Shown piece by piece: positions 1 to 8,664 of a stretch of DNA of 64,000 bases (its first letter is position 1; each line of letters begins with the position of its first letter). A model generated the notes under the pieces. It saw only the letters and a program-made list of their open reading frames with translations. It ran no database searches and was not told the DNA's origin. Position numbers and translations under genes: made by a program. This DNA is from Paenarthrobacter sp. JL.01a (GTDB lineage Bacteria; Actinomycetota; Actinomycetes; Actinomycetales; Micrococcaceae): NCBI RefSeq assembly GCF_025452095.1, contig NZ_CP104877.1, forward strand, positions 62,001 to 126,000, read 5' to 3'.

Positions 1-312
1 GCCGTCGGGATCGAGGTCAAAGGTCCAGGAGCGGGCGTCGTGGGTGGGTCCGGGCTGACCCAGGCTGATGACGTCTTCCAATCCCAGGAGCCGCCGGACG
101 ATCACTGTCCGGTTGGCCCATGGGCAGGCGCGGGCTGCGATCAATCTGTACCGTCCGGGCTCCACAGGCCAGCCGGGTTCTCCGTTTGGCCCGGCGGCAC
201 CGTCGCGGGTGATCCGGTCTTCGATGTAGTTGGTGTCCCGGTTGAACTCGCCACCTGTGACGTAGGCACCCCGGGTGCTGTGTTCTTCGACTGTGCTGGT
301 CTTCTCACTCAT
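1..312 (-). CDS. Glutathionyl-hydroquinone reductase-like protein, N-terminal part (runs off the window)
   Basis: This is the first 104 codons of a minus-strand gene whose 3' end lies outside the window. The ATG is at 312-310. Near residue 60 there is a CPWANR motif, the catalytic Cys-Pro-Trp signature of the Xi-class glutathione transferases (ECM4/YqjG), which reduce S-glutathionyl-hydroquinones. Upstream of it, the N-terminal pattern (GAYVTGGEFNRDTNYIEDRI) is also typical of this family. Actinobacteria use mycothiol instead of glutathione, so the thiol partner here is probably mycothiol (inference). The gene is divergent from the HAD phosphatase at 394, with an 80-base shared promoter region. 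Confidence 0.8.
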   Translation of the reverse strand, partial: MSEKTSTVEEHSTRGAYVTGGEFNRDTNYIEDRITRDGAAGPNGEPGWPVEPGRYRLIAARACPWANRTVIVRRLLGLEDVISLGQPGPTHDARSWTFDLDPDG

Positions 313-381
313 CAACCCAGCCTATGCGCTTGTTGCAGCCGTAGGGGAGATTGGCCGAGCCCCCGCCCGTTCCCACCAACG

Positions 382-387
382 TAGACT
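382..387 (+). promoter_or_regulatory. -10 element TAGACT of a leaderless promoter
   Basis: TAGACT ends 7 bases before the A of the second of two tandem ATG codons (394). Transcription would therefore start at that ATG and yield a leaderless mRNA. The same spacing recurs at other genes in this window. Confidence 0.55.
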
Positions 388-393
388 GGCATG

Positions 394-1203
394 ATGCGGC
401 TCGTAGCAAGCGATATTGACGGCACCATCCTCGGTCACGACGGAAAAATCAGTGACCGGACCATCAAGGCGTTCCAGGCGTGCCGCGATGCAGGGGTGGA
501 ACTCGTCTTCGTCACGGGCCGTCCGCCGCGCTGGCTCTACCCCCTCCAGGAGCAACTGGGACACAGCGGGATCGTCATCTGTTCCAACGGGGCCGTGGTG
601 TGGGATCTGGAAACAGAGAAGGCCCTGTCCTCGTGCGTTCTGGACGCGGAGTCCGTCTTTGAAGCCCGCCGGATCATCAAGTCCATCAGGCCGGACGCGT
701 TGTTCGCTGTCGAAACCCTGACCGGTTTTCAGCTGGAGCCCGGTTTCATCGAGAACGAAACCAGCGAATTGCTCGCCGAATTCACCCCTAAACCGTTGGC
801 CGAGACGCTCACTGCGGATGACGCCGTCGTGAAGTTCCTGGCCATTACCCGCAAAGGTACGCCGGACGAATTCCTTGCCGAGGTGCAGCCGGCTGTTGCG
901 CACTTGGTGTCCACCACGCACTCAGCTCCGAAGACCGCAATGTTGGAGATGTCGGTCCCGGGCATCAACAAGGCCGTCACGCTCGCCAAGTACGCCGAGT
1001 CGCTGGGAATCGACGCGGCGGACGTGGTTGCGTTCGGCGATATGCCCAATGACATCGAGATGCTCCGCTGGGCCGGCCACGGTTACGCCATGGCGAGCGG
1101 GCATCCGGAAGCGATCCTCGCCGCCGGGCAGCAGGCCCCGCACTTCGACGACGACGGCGTGGCCCAGGTTCTCGAAGCGAAACTCACCGAACAGCGGGTC
1201 TAG
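394..1203 (+). CDS. HAD-family hydrolase (Cof type IIB)
   Basis: A 269-residue sugar-phosphate or nucleotide phosphatase of the Cof/YidA group in the haloacid dehalogenase superfamily. Motif I is DIDGTIL near the N-terminus (nucleophile and acid/base Asp). Motif II is the VTGR stretch. Motif IV is GDMPNDIEML near residue 220, with the Mg-binding aspartates. The large C2 cap between motifs II and III is the substrate-specificity part. Two ATGs are possible (391, 394). I prefer 394 because the -10 element at 382-387 places transcription start exactly there and no Shine-Dalgarno is visible. It converges with the methyltransferase gene, and the two TAG stops overlap in a CTAG. The substrate is unknown. 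Confidence 0.85.
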   Translation: MRLVASDIDGTILGHDGKISDRTIKAFQACRDAGVELVFVTGRPPRWLYPLQEQLGHSGIVICSNGAVVWDLETEKALSSCVLDAESVFEARRIIKSIRPDALFAVETLTGFQLEPGFIENETSELLAEFTPKPLAETLTADDAVVKFLAITRKGTPDEFLAEVQPAVAHLVSTTHSAPKTAMLEMSVPGINKAVTLAKYAESLGIDAADVVAFGDMPNDIEMLRWAGHGYAMASGHPEAILAAGQQAPHFDDDGVAQVLEAKLTEQRV

Positions 1204-2096
1204 TCGGCACCGAGCCGGGGTATCCAGCAGCGGACCCTTTGGCAGTAACGTTCGAACTCGGCGCCGAATCGAAGCCTGAGGTCGGCCTCCTCCAGCGGCC
1301 TGACCACGTAATTCCACACGAGTGAGCCTGCCACTGCGTACGCCACCACCAGCCACGAACCCAGCATCAGGCCGACGGCGGCGCCCTGCAGGATGCCGGC
1401 AAGGGCCATGGGATTCCGGACCCAGCGGTAGGGTCCGGCAATGACCAGGGTGTTGGGCATTGCCGACGGCAAGGGCGTCCCGTTCCCCTTGGTTGACATG
1501 GCTGTGGCCGAGCAGATGCCCAGGGCGCTGGCGAGCAGCAGCAAAACGAGCCCGGGAACAAGCGTGGGCAGCGGGAAGGAGAGGCCCCAGCGATCTTCCA
1601 GCGCATGGATGGCCAGAGGGATCACTCCCAGGAACAGGCCCCAAAAAACGACCAGCTGACGGAACGTTGCAGCCACGTGCCCTGACGTTGGCCGCTGGGC
1701 TGCCGGCCGGAAGGCGAACGGACCTCGCAGGACCCACTCGGTAGGTATCCGGCCCAGGAGGACCAGGCATAGAGCGGCCACCGAGCAGGCTGCAGCCGCC
1801 ACCATCGCCAGGACTCCCCATCCCGCCTGCGTGGTGATGGTGGCGAAGACAGCCAGAGCCAGGGTGACCAGCGCGGTCCACGCAGTAGCCACCACGGCTG
1901 CGGACCGGAAACCGAAGGCAGCCAGGGCCGAAGCCACAACAAACAAAGGCACATCGAAGATCGCCACAGCCACGGGATCCAGCTGCCCAAGAGTGGCCTC
2001 CCGGACAGGCGGCAAGAGAAAAACCCCAAGCCACCAGCCGGCACCCGCCAAGGCCTGCGCGGCAAAATAGGCCCTCCCCCAAAGAGCGGCTTTCAT
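1200..2096 (-). CDS. Membrane methyltransferase, isoprenylcysteine carboxyl methyltransferase-like
   Basis: A 298-residue polytopic membrane protein with about seven or eight hydrophobic segments. The C-terminal quarter carries the ICMT/PEMT-type signature: GPYRWVRNPMALAGI, then a charged EADLRLRFGAEFERYCQRV stretch and a terminal WIPR. In that family this part binds S-adenosylmethionine at the cytoplasmic face. The N-terminal two thirds looks like an extra membrane module not needed in minimal family members. Its start overlaps the stop of the upstream SDR gene as ATGA, which suggests translational coupling in a two-gene operon. The methyl acceptor is unknown. Confidence 0.75.
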   Translation of the reverse strand: MKAALWGRAYFAAQALAGAGWWLGVFLLPPVREATLGQLDPVAVAIFDVPLFVVASALAAFGFRSAAVVATAWTALVTLALAVFATITTQAGWGVLAMVAAAACSVAALCLVLLGRIPTEWVLRGPFAFRPAAQRPTSGHVAATFRQLVVFWGLFLGVIPLAIHALEDRWGLSFPLPTLVPGLVLLLLASALGICSATAMSTKGNGTPLPSAMPNTLVIAGPYRWVRNPMALAGILQGAAVGLMLGSWLVVAYAVAGSLVWNYVVRPLEEADLRLRFGAEFERYCQRVRCWIPRLGAD

Positions 2097-2944
2097 GGGT
2101 GGCGGACACCCTCCCCGGCCAGGATCGACCGGTAGCCCTCCTTGTAGCTGGGGAACGTGAACGTGAAGCCGGTGGACCTTAGCCGCCGGTTCGAACAGCG
2201 TTTGTCGCCTGCACCGCCGTCGGACGCCGGGCCTGGGGGAGGCTCCGGCAACTGCAGCTCGGCCGCGAGGAAGCGCAGGACGTCGCCGTACTCGGCCGGA
2301 TCGTCATCGATGCCCAGGTACACGGCCTCGGGCTCTTGCTCCATGGTGGCCAGGTGCACGATCATGGCTGCGGCATCGTCACGGTGGATGCGGTTGGTGT
2401 GTTTGGACTGGGCAGGAATCCTGGCCTTGCCGCTGCGCACTTGGTCGATCAGGCGGGTGCGGCCGGGGCCGTAGATGCCGCCCAGGCGCACGGAAATGGC
2501 GCGGGTGCCGGCAGTCCTGGCGAACATCAAATCCTCGGCTTCCAGAAGGATCCTTCCGCTGAACCGCGTGGGTTCTGCAGGTGTCGACTCGTCCACAACA
2601 GCCCCGCCAGAGTCCCTATATACGGCGGTGGAGGAGACGAACAGGATGCGCCGCGGCCGGATCGACTGCCGCTCCAGGGCATCCAGCACGTTCTTCACGC
2701 CGTTCAGGTAGGCCGCACGGTACGCCTCTTCCGTCGAGGCATCCGCCGCGACTGCAATCACCACGATGTCCACGTCGCCAGGCAATTCCGGGACATGCCC
2801 GGAGAGGTCCGCCCGGATGCCGTGGATCTCCGGCGGGAGCTTTTCGGGGGAGCGGCGCAAGCCCACCACGTGGTGCCCGGCAGCCGCGAAACGCAGCCCA
2901 ACTTCGGTTCCGAGGTCGCCGCAGCCGGCAATCAACACAGTCAT
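2093..2944 (-). CDS. NAD(P)-dependent epimerase/dehydratase-like SDR protein (YeeZ type)
   Basis: A 283-residue extended short-chain dehydrogenase/reductase. The N-terminal nucleotide-binding motif is GCGDLGTEVG right after the first strand. An SSTAVY stretch in the middle corresponds to the active-site region, but the canonical YxxxK is not evident. YeeZ-like members of this group are poorly characterised. A CAAACT hexamer at 2956-2951 ends 7 bases before the ATG, so the transcript is probably leaderless. The gene is the promoter-proximal member of the operon with the membrane methyltransferase, joined by an ATGA overlap. Confidence 0.75.
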   Translation of the reverse strand: MTVLIAGCGDLGTEVGLRFAAAGHHVVGLRRSPEKLPPEIHGIRADLSGHVPELPGDVDIVVIAVAADASTEEAYRAAYLNGVKNVLDALERQSIRPRRILFVSSTAVYRDSGGAVVDESTPAEPTRFSGRILLEAEDLMFARTAGTRAISVRLGGIYGPGRTRLIDQVRSGKARIPAQSKHTNRIHRDDAAAMIVHLATMEQEPEAVYLGIDDDPAEYGDVLRFLAAELQLPEPPPGPASDGGAGDKRCSNRRLRSTGFTFTFPSYKEGYRSILAGEGVRHP

Positions 2945-2950
2945 GCCCCT

Positions 2951-2956
2951 AGTTTG
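2951..2956 (-). promoter_or_regulatory. -10 element CAAACT of a leaderless promoter
   Basis: Read on the minus strand, CAAACT is followed after 6 bases by the ATG at 2944. This is the -10 to start-codon spacing seen at other leaderless starts here. Confidence 0.4.
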
Positions 2957-3080
2957 TCAGTCCCGGAGTGTCACCGAGTTCCCAGCCTCCATACAACCGG
3001 CGTTCAACTTGCGCCCGTAGGCTTCCAGCCAAGGCCCGTTCGCACGGCTCATCTGTTCGGTTGAATTTGCAGGGGGAATC

Positions 3081-3350
3081 ATGGCTAAGCGTCGGATCAA
3101 CGACTTCAACACGGCGCCTTTGCGCCGAGTGGAACCCAATCACCATTGGCGCTCGCTGCGCCAGGGCGACCGCGTCAGTGTCACGCTGACGCCGGGCTAC
3201 GAATCGGCCGGTGTGGTCGACGCTGTTACCGGCGATGCCACCGCCGTCTGGGTGGAGCTCGACGGCGGCCGCGGCCGGACGTTGGTCCACGTCAGCGACG
3301 GCGTGGAAATCGTTCCGCAAACGACGGCGGCAGTCCAGCAGGAGAGCTAA
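3081..3350 (+). CDS. Small conserved hypothetical protein
   Basis: An 89-residue protein I do not recognise by name. The N-terminus is basic (KRR, RR). The middle is a beta-rich stretch with a V-V-D-A-V-T pattern and a W-V-E-L-D-G-G-R-G-R segment that resembles a small SH3-like barrel. There is no signal peptide or membrane segment. AGGGGG lies 4-5 bases before the ATG. It sits just upstream of the glycerophosphodiesterase gene, which has its own promoter, so a functional link is not shown. Confidence 0.6.
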   Translation: MAKRRINDFNTAPLRRVEPNHHWRSLRQGDRVSVTLTPGYESAGVVDAVTGDATAVWVELDGGRGRTLVHVSDGVEIVPQTTAAVQQES

Positions 3351-3369
3351 CCCCACCTTTGCGATGGGC

Positions 3370-3375
3370 TACGCT
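3370..3375 (+). promoter_or_regulatory. -10 element TACGCT deciding the GTG start of the phosphodiesterase
   Basis: TACGCT ends 7 bases before the GTG at 3382. It favours that GTG over the in-frame ATG at 3364, which would lie upstream of the transcription start. Confidence 0.5.
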
Positions 3376-3381
3376 ACGGGA

Positions 3382-4161
3382 GTGACGCTGCCTTATTTCC
3401 TCCGCAAAGACGGTTCGGTGGGTCCCTTGGCCTTCGCTCATCGCGGCTTTTCCCGGGAGGGGCTGGAGAATTCCATGGCTGCGTTCAGGGCCGCCGTGGA
3501 ACTGGGAACCGCACATCTGGAAACCGACGTACACACCACGTCCGACGGCGTTTTGCTGGTCTTCCATGACTCATCCTTGGATCGCGTCACGGACTCGGCG
3601 GGGAGGATTTCGGAGCTGACTGCCGCCGAGGTGGCCAGGGCCAGGATCGGCGGAGTAGAACCGGTGCCCACGTTTGATGAGCTGGTGGAGGCTTTTCCGG
3701 AAGCCCGGCTGAATCTCGACGTCAAGGACTGGAACTCCGTGGGCCCGCTGGCCGCGGCCATCGAAAAACATGGAATCCATGACCGCGTCCTGGTCACCAG
3801 CTTCTCGGACAGGCGTCGTCGGGCTGTCCTGTCCAAGCTCTCGGGCCGCGTAGCGTCCTCGGCCGGCAGCTCATTGACCGCGCTGTTTGTCCTCCTTGGC
3901 CCCGTGCTGCCGGTGCGGTTGGCACGCAAGCTGCTTGCCGGCGTCGACGTTTTCCAAGTACCTGTCCGCTACGGCCGCTTGCCGGTGGTGACTGCCGGGT
4001 TCATCCGGCGTGCACATCGGCTTGGGAGGCAGGTGCACGTGTGGACCATCAACGAGCCGACGGAGATGGAACGGCTTCTTGACCTGGGCGTGGACGGTAT
4101 CGTCTCGGACCGGCTGGATCTGCTCAAGGAAGTGCTGGTTCGTCGAGGCGAGTGGGTCTGA
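3382..4161 (+). CDS. Glycerophosphodiester phosphodiesterase
   Basis: A cytoplasmic GDPD-family TIM barrel of 259 residues that hydrolyses glycerophosphodiesters to glycerol 3-phosphate and an alcohol. The hallmark is present: FAHRGFSREGLENSMAAF holds the catalytic His and the first metal-binding Glu. It is followed by LETDVH (metal-binding Glu and Asp) and VFHD (second catalytic His). Late barrel strands include LNLDVKD and VHVWTINE, and the protein ends with a DGIVSD motif typical of the family. No signal peptide is present. The upstream ATG at 3364 is the alternative start. Confidence 0.88.
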   Translation: MTLPYFLRKDGSVGPLAFAHRGFSREGLENSMAAFRAAVELGTAHLETDVHTTSDGVLLVFHDSSLDRVTDSAGRISELTAAEVARARIGGVEPVPTFDELVEAFPEARLNLDVKDWNSVGPLAAAIEKHGIHDRVLVTSFSDRRRRAVLSKLSGRVASSAGSSLTALFVLLGPVLPVRLARKLLAGVDVFQVPVRYGRLPVVTAGFIRRAHRLGRQVHVWTINEPTEMERLLDLGVDGIVSDRLDLLKEVLVRRGEWV

Positions 4162-4173
4162 CTCCGCGGGGGG

Positions 4174-6000
4174 CTACTCCTGGGATTCGATGGCGGCCTG
4201 GCGTTGTTGGACGGCCCGGATCCTTTCGAGGTCCAACTTGTCGCTGCGGTCGAAGTTGAAGATGCCGTTCTTCTCCTGGAAGACGTCCGTCAGCTGCGTG
4301 TAGCAGTAGCCGAACATGTCCGGGTTATCCAGCAGCACGGCGCATAGGCCTTCGAACCGCTCGTAGAACTCTTCCTCACTGGCCACCCGCTGGCCGTAGC
4401 CCCAGGAGCTTTCGACGTCGGTGCCCGCGGCTTCCGCAGCCTGCCTCGCCTCGGCCTCGTTCCACCAGATCCCGCCGAATTCCGAGACGAAGAAGGGCTG
4501 GCCGTTGTAGGGGACGGAGTAGTCCACGCCATCGTGTGCGCGGTTGAGGAACGGTTTGCCTTCGGCGAGGCCTTCCTGTTCCAGCCGGAACTTGTCAGGG
4601 TCCTGTTCATAGGAGTGGGAGTCGTAGATGTCGGTGTCCCTGACCCTGTGCGAGTATCCGGACGCATCGATGACCGGCCGCGTGGGGTCGGCCAGTTTGG
4701 TGGCAAGGAACATGGCCTGGGTGACGTCGTCCAGGACGGTGATCCTGTCGTGGAGGTGCTGGTGTGTTTCATTGAGCGGGCACCAGCCGATGATGCTGGG
4801 GTGGTTGTAGTCGCGCTGGAGGACTTCCAGCCATTGGGCGACGAAGCTGGCGGTGGGCTTCTGGTTATGACCGATAGTGCCGCCGCCGGAGACACCCCAG
4901 TCCCCGAACTCGCCCCATACAAGGTAGCCGAGGCGGTCTGCATGGAACAGGAAGCGCTCCTCGAAGACTTTCTGGTGCAGCCGGGCGCCGTTGAAGCCGG
5001 CAGCCATGGACAGCTCGATGTCCTTGACCAGGGCGGAGTCGTCCGGGGAAGTCATGAGCGATTCCGGCCAGTAACCCTGGTCGAGGACCAACCGCTGGAA
5101 GACGGCTTTGCCGTTGATACGGACCACTTTGCCGTCCAGGGCCACGGAGCGGATCGCGGCGTAGCTGGTGACCTTATCCACAGTGTCCCCGCTGGGGTCT
5201 ATGATGGCCACGTCCAGGTCGTACAGGAACGGGTCCTCGGGAGACCACGGCCGGAGCTGCTCCGCCGGTATTGCCAAACGGAGTGACGGGGCCAGATCGA
5301 GGTCTGCCCGAGCCTCGGCGTGCGCCACTGTGTCTGTGCTGGTCCGAAGGGTCGCTGTCACCGTGTCACCACCGCGGTTGCGGGAAAGCGGCACCTCTAC
5401 CGTCAGGCTGGAGTCGGCAAAGTTGGGGGTTATCCGGAGGCGCTTGATGTGGATCTCCGGGACTGCCTCCATCCACACCGTCTGCCAGATGCCAGTGGTG
5501 CGCGTGTACTGGCAGTGGGTGTTGTTGTACCAAGTGGCCTGCTTGCCCCGCGCCTGCATGTCGTGCCGGGAGTCGCGGGCCCGCACCACAACGACTGCAT
5601 CCGTTCCGGGTTCGGCGACGTCGCTGAGGTCAGCGGTGAACGGCGTGAAGCCGCCCCGGTGCAGAGCGACTTCGACGCCGTTGACCCACACTGTGGCATC
5701 GTGGTCCACTGCTCCGAAATGCAGGAGGACTTTCAGCCCTGCCCAGTCCTGTGGAATGGTCACCGTCCGGCGGTACCAAACGGCTTCCATGAAATCCACG
5801 TGCTCGACGCCCGAAAGGGCCGATTCGGGGGCGAACGGAACCAGTATCCGGCTGTTCAGTTCGCGGTTGGTGAGTCCTCGCTCCAAACCGGAGTCCCCGG
5901 CGTCGATCTCGAAATCCCAGGTGCCGTTCAGGTTGAGCCAGGTGTCGCGGACAAGTTGCGGGCGGGGGTGTTCGGGCTTGGGGATCGATGAATCGGTCAA
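4174..6000 (-). CDS. Glycoside hydrolase family 2 protein (beta-galactosidase or beta-glucuronidase-like)
   Basis: A 608-residue retaining glycosidase of clan GH-A. Residues 15-180 form the N-terminal sugar-binding jelly roll, with the typical LNGTWDF and WYRRTV motifs. An immunoglobulin-like domain follows at about 185-290, then the TIM barrel. The acid/base Glu is E411 in GWCPLNETHQ and the nucleophile is E507 in VSEFGG. It is shorter than LacZ and lacks its C-terminal domains, so it is closer to the glucuronidase/galactosidase short forms. There is no signal peptide, so it acts inside the cell. The start is TTG, chosen for the GTAGGAG Shine-Dalgarno 5-6 bases before it. Substrate is not predictable. 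Confidence 0.85.
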   Translation of the reverse strand: MTDSSIPKPEHPRPQLVRDTWLNLNGTWDFEIDAGDSGLERGLTNRELNSRILVPFAPESALSGVEHVDFMEAVWYRRTVTIPQDWAGLKVLLHFGAVDHDATVWVNGVEVALHRGGFTPFTADLSDVAEPGTDAVVVVRARDSRHDMQARGKQATWYNNTHCQYTRTTGIWQTVWMEAVPEIHIKRLRITPNFADSSLTVEVPLSRNRGGDTVTATLRTSTDTVAHAEARADLDLAPSLRLAIPAEQLRPWSPEDPFLYDLDVAIIDPSGDTVDKVTSYAAIRSVALDGKVVRINGKAVFQRLVLDQGYWPESLMTSPDDSALVKDIELSMAAGFNGARLHQKVFEERFLFHADRLGYLVWGEFGDWGVSGGGTIGHNQKPTASFVAQWLEVLQRDYNHPSIIGWCPLNETHQHLHDRITVLDDVTQAMFLATKLADPTRPVIDASGYSHRVRDTDIYDSHSYEQDPDKFRLEQEGLAEGKPFLNRAHDGVDYSVPYNGQPFFVSEFGGIWWNEAEARQAAEAAGTDVESSWGYGQRVASEEEFYERFEGLCAVLLDNPDMFGYCYTQLTDVFQEKNGIFNFDRSDKLDLERIRAVQQRQAAIESQE

Positions 6001-6032
6001 GGTGTCTCCTACGGCACGGGAACAGTGTGTTC

Positions 6033-6047
6033 TTTACAACGTTAGAA
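6033..6047. promoter_or_regulatory. Candidate operator with AACGTT core upstream of the GH2 gene
   Basis: An imperfect palindrome around AACGTT (6038-6043), with T-rich and A-rich flanks, lies about 35 bases before the GH2 start. LacI-family operators often have a central CG in such a context. No LacI-type regulator is in the window, so this is a weak call. Confidence 0.25.
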
Positions 6048-6152
6048 TCTTTCTCTTCCCGATGCGATAGCTGGGCGGAATTCACTCCGTCAAAGATGCA
6101 TGACGTGAGAGGCTGGACCTACGCGTCCAGCATGCGAGCTGAGGAGATTCCC

Positions 6153-7115
6153 GTGACCGAGTACCGTTTGGCCATTCTTGACGATTACCAGCAGGTTTCC
6201 AGCGACTATGCGCCCTGGGAGTCACTGCTCGACGGCGGCGTGAAGGTCACCGTCTTCAGTGCACCTTTCGTCTCGGAAGAGCAAGCTGTGGCCGCCTTGG
6301 CGCCGTTCGACATCATCGCGGCGATGCGCGAGCGAACCCGGTTTCCACAGAGCGTCCTCGATTCGTTGCCGGACCTGAAGCTGCTGGTGACCACCGGCAT
6401 GGCCAATGCGGCGATCGACCTCGAGGCGGCCTCGGAGCGGGGAATCGTGGTGTGCGGGACAGGAGGATCGCCGGCCGCGGCGCCGGAACTGACCTGGGCC
6501 TTGCTGCTGGCCTTCGCGCGGAATCTGCCTGTGGAGGAGAACTCGCTGCGCGCGGGGGAGTGGCAGACCGGCGTCGGATTCGAACTTGAAGGCAAGACGC
6601 TCGGGATCGTGGGCCTTGGCAAGATCGGCAAGCGCATCGCCGGGTATGCCGCGGCGTTCGGCATGGACGTGCTGGCCTGGAGCCAAAACCTCACGGCCGA
6701 CGCTGCTGAGGCCGCGGGTGCCCGTTTGGTCAGTAAGGAGGAACTGTTCAGCGAGTCGGACATCGTGACGCTGCATCTCCGGCTGTCCGAACGAACCGAG
6801 GGAATCGTAGGCTCGGAGGAACTGCGGCTATTGGGCCCCGACGGGCTGCTGGTCAATACAGCCAGGGGTCCCTTGGTTGACGAAGCGGCCCTGATCCGCG
6901 CGCTCGAGGAAGGCTGGATCCGCGGTGCGGCCCTGGACGTCTTCGAGGAAGAGCCCCTGCCCGCCGGTCATGCGCTGCTGCACGCTCCGCGGACCGTGCT
7001 CACGCCGCACGTCGGATATGTGACGCACGAAAGCTACCGGAAGTTCTACGGCGAGGCTTTCGAGGACGTGAAGGCCTGGCTGGCCGGGGAGCCTGTGCGC
7101 GTCCTCGGCGGGTAA
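6153..7115 (+). CDS. D-isomer-specific 2-hydroxyacid dehydrogenase
   Basis: A 320-residue NAD(P)-dependent oxidoreductase. The Rossmann motif GLGKIGKRIAGYAAAFG sits in the middle third, after a long helix. The catalytic set follows: the Arg in VNTARGPLVDE, the Glu in LDVFEEEPLP, and the His in LTPHVGY. These are the Arg-Glu-His residues of the family (glyoxylate/hydroxypyruvate reductase and phosphoglycerate dehydrogenase relatives). I chose the GTG at 6153 because GAGGAG lies 6 bases before it and the family usually begins close to this point. It lies next to glycerate kinase, so a role in glyoxylate or hydroxypyruvate metabolism is plausible but inferred. Confidence 0.85.
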   Translation: MTEYRLAILDDYQQVSSDYAPWESLLDGGVKVTVFSAPFVSEEQAVAALAPFDIIAAMRERTRFPQSVLDSLPDLKLLVTTGMANAAIDLEAASERGIVVCGTGGSPAAAPELTWALLLAFARNLPVEENSLRAGEWQTGVGFELEGKTLGIVGLGKIGKRIAGYAAAFGMDVLAWSQNLTADAAEAAGARLVSKEELFSESDIVTLHLRLSERTEGIVGSEELRLLGPDGLLVNTARGPLVDEAALIRALEEGWIRGAALDVFEEEPLPAGHALLHAPRTVLTPHVGYVTHESYRKFYGEAFEDVKAWLAGEPVRVLGG

Positions 7116-7163
7116 TACTCGCGCGGATTGTTGCGTGGGCAAGCGCTTTCCAGGGAAAGCTGG

Positions 7164-7169
7164 CAAGAT
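7164..7169 (+). promoter_or_regulatory. -10 element CAAGAT of a leaderless promoter
   Basis: CAAGAT ends exactly 7 bases before the A of the glycerate kinase ATG (7176). No Shine-Dalgarno is present between them. Confidence 0.45.
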
Positions 7170-7175
7170 GGACCC

Positions 7176-8318
7176 ATGCGTATCCTCATCGCCCCGGACA
7201 AGTTCAAGGGATCCCTGACCGCCGCCGAAGCCGCGTCAGCCATGGCCGAAGGCGCTCTCCGCGTCTATCCCGACGCCGTGGCCACGCAATTCCCGGTGGC
7301 CGACGGCGGCGAGGGCACCCTGGATGCTGCCATTTCCGCCGGTTACGAGGAGCGTAACAACGCCGTGGTCGGGCCCATCCTCAAGCCGGTGGGTGCGTCG
7401 TGGGCGATCCGGAAGGACTCCTTCGGCGGAGCGACGGCCGTTATCGAAACGGCCATGGCTTCCGGACTGGCACATATGGAGCCAACCCCGGAGAACGCCC
7501 TGCGCGCGCACAGCTACGGTTGCGGCCAGCTCATCGCCGCGGCCCTTGAGGCCGGTGCCACCGAGATCGTGTTGGGCGTAGGCGGCTCCGCAATGTCCGA
7601 CGGCGGCAGCGGGGCCTTGCGCGCCTTGGGGCTCAAACCCCTTGATGCGGCCGGGAATGTGGTGCCCCTCGGCGGAGGTTCCTTGGCCGACGTCGTGGCT
7701 TTGGACGTCTCCGGGCTGGATCCGCGGCTCTCGGCCGTGAAGTTCCGCATCGCCGTCGACGTCCAAAACCCGCTGTACGGCGCTGACGGCGCCGCGCATG
7801 TTTTCGGTCCGCAGAAGGGCGCGGATGAGGACGCCGTTGAAAAGCTCGACGCCGGTCTCCGCAACTGGGCATCGCTCCTCCGGGAAGCGAGCGGCCGCGA
7901 TGTCAACGTTCCAGGCGCGGGAGCGGCGGGCGGGTTCCCGGCGTCGTTCCTTGCCTTCACGGATGCCACGCTGGAAGGCGGATTCGAGCTGGTCGCCGGC
8001 CTCACGGGTTTGGCCAAGCACCTTGCTGAGGCCGACTTGGTGATTACCGGCGAGGGGTCCATGGATGAGCAGTCGCTCACCGGGAAGGCTCCCATCGCAT
8101 TGGCCGACGCCGCGAGCGTGCACGGCATCCCCGTGGTCGCGGTGGCCGGGCGCATCACCGTAACCCCGGAAGAGCTGGCGAAGCACGGGATCGTGGCCGC
8201 GGCGCAGTTGCTGGATGTCGCGCAGCGCAAGAATGGCGTCCCGGATGTGGCTGACGCCGTAGCCAACGCCGCCAAGTACCTGGCGTGGGCTACCAGCCAA
8301 GTGCTTGAGGGCGCCTAG
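7176..8318 (+). CDS. Glycerate kinase (GckA/GarK type)
   Basis: A 380-residue kinase that phosphorylates D-glycerate to 2- or 3-phosphoglycerate. The N-terminus ILIAPDKFKGSLTAAEAA is the family hallmark. Further typical segments are VADGGEGT, the Gly-rich VLGVGGSAMSDGGSGAL and the late VITGEGSMDEQSLTGKAP motif. Length is normal. The start is set by the -10 element at 7164-7169. It follows the hydroxyacid dehydrogenase gene by 60 bases but has its own promoter. The pair would link hydroxypyruvate or tartronate semialdehyde to glycolysis (inference). Confidence 0.92.
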   Translation: MRILIAPDKFKGSLTAAEAASAMAEGALRVYPDAVATQFPVADGGEGTLDAAISAGYEERNNAVVGPILKPVGASWAIRKDSFGGATAVIETAMASGLAHMEPTPENALRAHSYGCGQLIAAALEAGATEIVLGVGGSAMSDGGSGALRALGLKPLDAAGNVVPLGGGSLADVVALDVSGLDPRLSAVKFRIAVDVQNPLYGADGAAHVFGPQKGADEDAVEKLDAGLRNWASLLREASGRDVNVPGAGAAGGFPASFLAFTDATLEGGFELVAGLTGLAKHLAEADLVITGEGSMDEQSLTGKAPIALADAASVHGIPVVAVAGRITVTPEELAKHGIVAAAQLLDVAQRKNGVPDVADAVANAAKYLAWATSQVLEGA

Positions 8319-8333
8319 TAAGTTCCTGCCGGG

Positions 8334-8570
8334 CTATTGCCTGTAGCCCTCTACTTCGCTGATGGGGCGGGCCTCGGCGTCGTTGGGGTTCTCTCCGACC
8401 TTTTTCTTGGCACGCCGTTGGCGCAACAAGTCCCAGCACTGGTCCAGCTGCGCCTCAAGGTGGGCCAGGCGCGCGCGGTTGTCGTCGCTGCTGTCCGCGG
8501 AAGTGTCGCGGAGGTGATGCTCCTCCTCCACCAATGACTGGATTCGTTCCAGAAGATCCTGCTCATCCAT
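8334..8570 (-). CDS. DUF2630 family protein
   Basis: A 78-residue acidic, mostly helical protein. It begins with the DEQDLLERIQSLVEEEHHLR pattern of DUF2630, a family of small actinobacterial proteins of unknown role. A predicted two-helix arrangement (residues 3-22 and 30-55) ends in a KKK-containing loop. There is no membrane segment. It converges with glycerate kinase and is followed by a short spacer. A GGAGACAG Shine-Dalgarno-like stretch precedes the ATG. Confidence 0.75.
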   Translation of the reverse strand: MDEQDLLERIQSLVEEEHHLRDTSADSSDDNRARLAHLEAQLDQCWDLLRQRRAKKKVGENPNDAEARPISEVEGYRQ

Positions 8571-8652
8571 GATCTGTCTCCTTGGGGTTGGTGTCGGGGC
8601 GTTATATGAAACCTAGTCTTGCTGAGCGGGTGCGTCTACTGGTGCATGACGG

Positions 8653-8658
8653 CATACT
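8653..8658 (+). promoter_or_regulatory. -10 element CATACT of a leaderless promoter
   Basis: CATACT ends 7 bases before the ATG at 8665. It is one of several promoters here with that exact spacing. Confidence 0.45.
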
Positions 8659-8664
8659 TGGGTC

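Noticed and set aside
4534..5991. Long plus-strand frames opposite the GH2 gene
   Set aside because: Typical antisense frames of a high-GC gene; the GH2 motifs are on the minus strand.
7236..8300. A 354-codon minus-strand frame opposite glycerate kinase
   Set aside because: Low-complexity Gly/Arg/His composition and no family features; glycerate kinase is certain on the plus strand.
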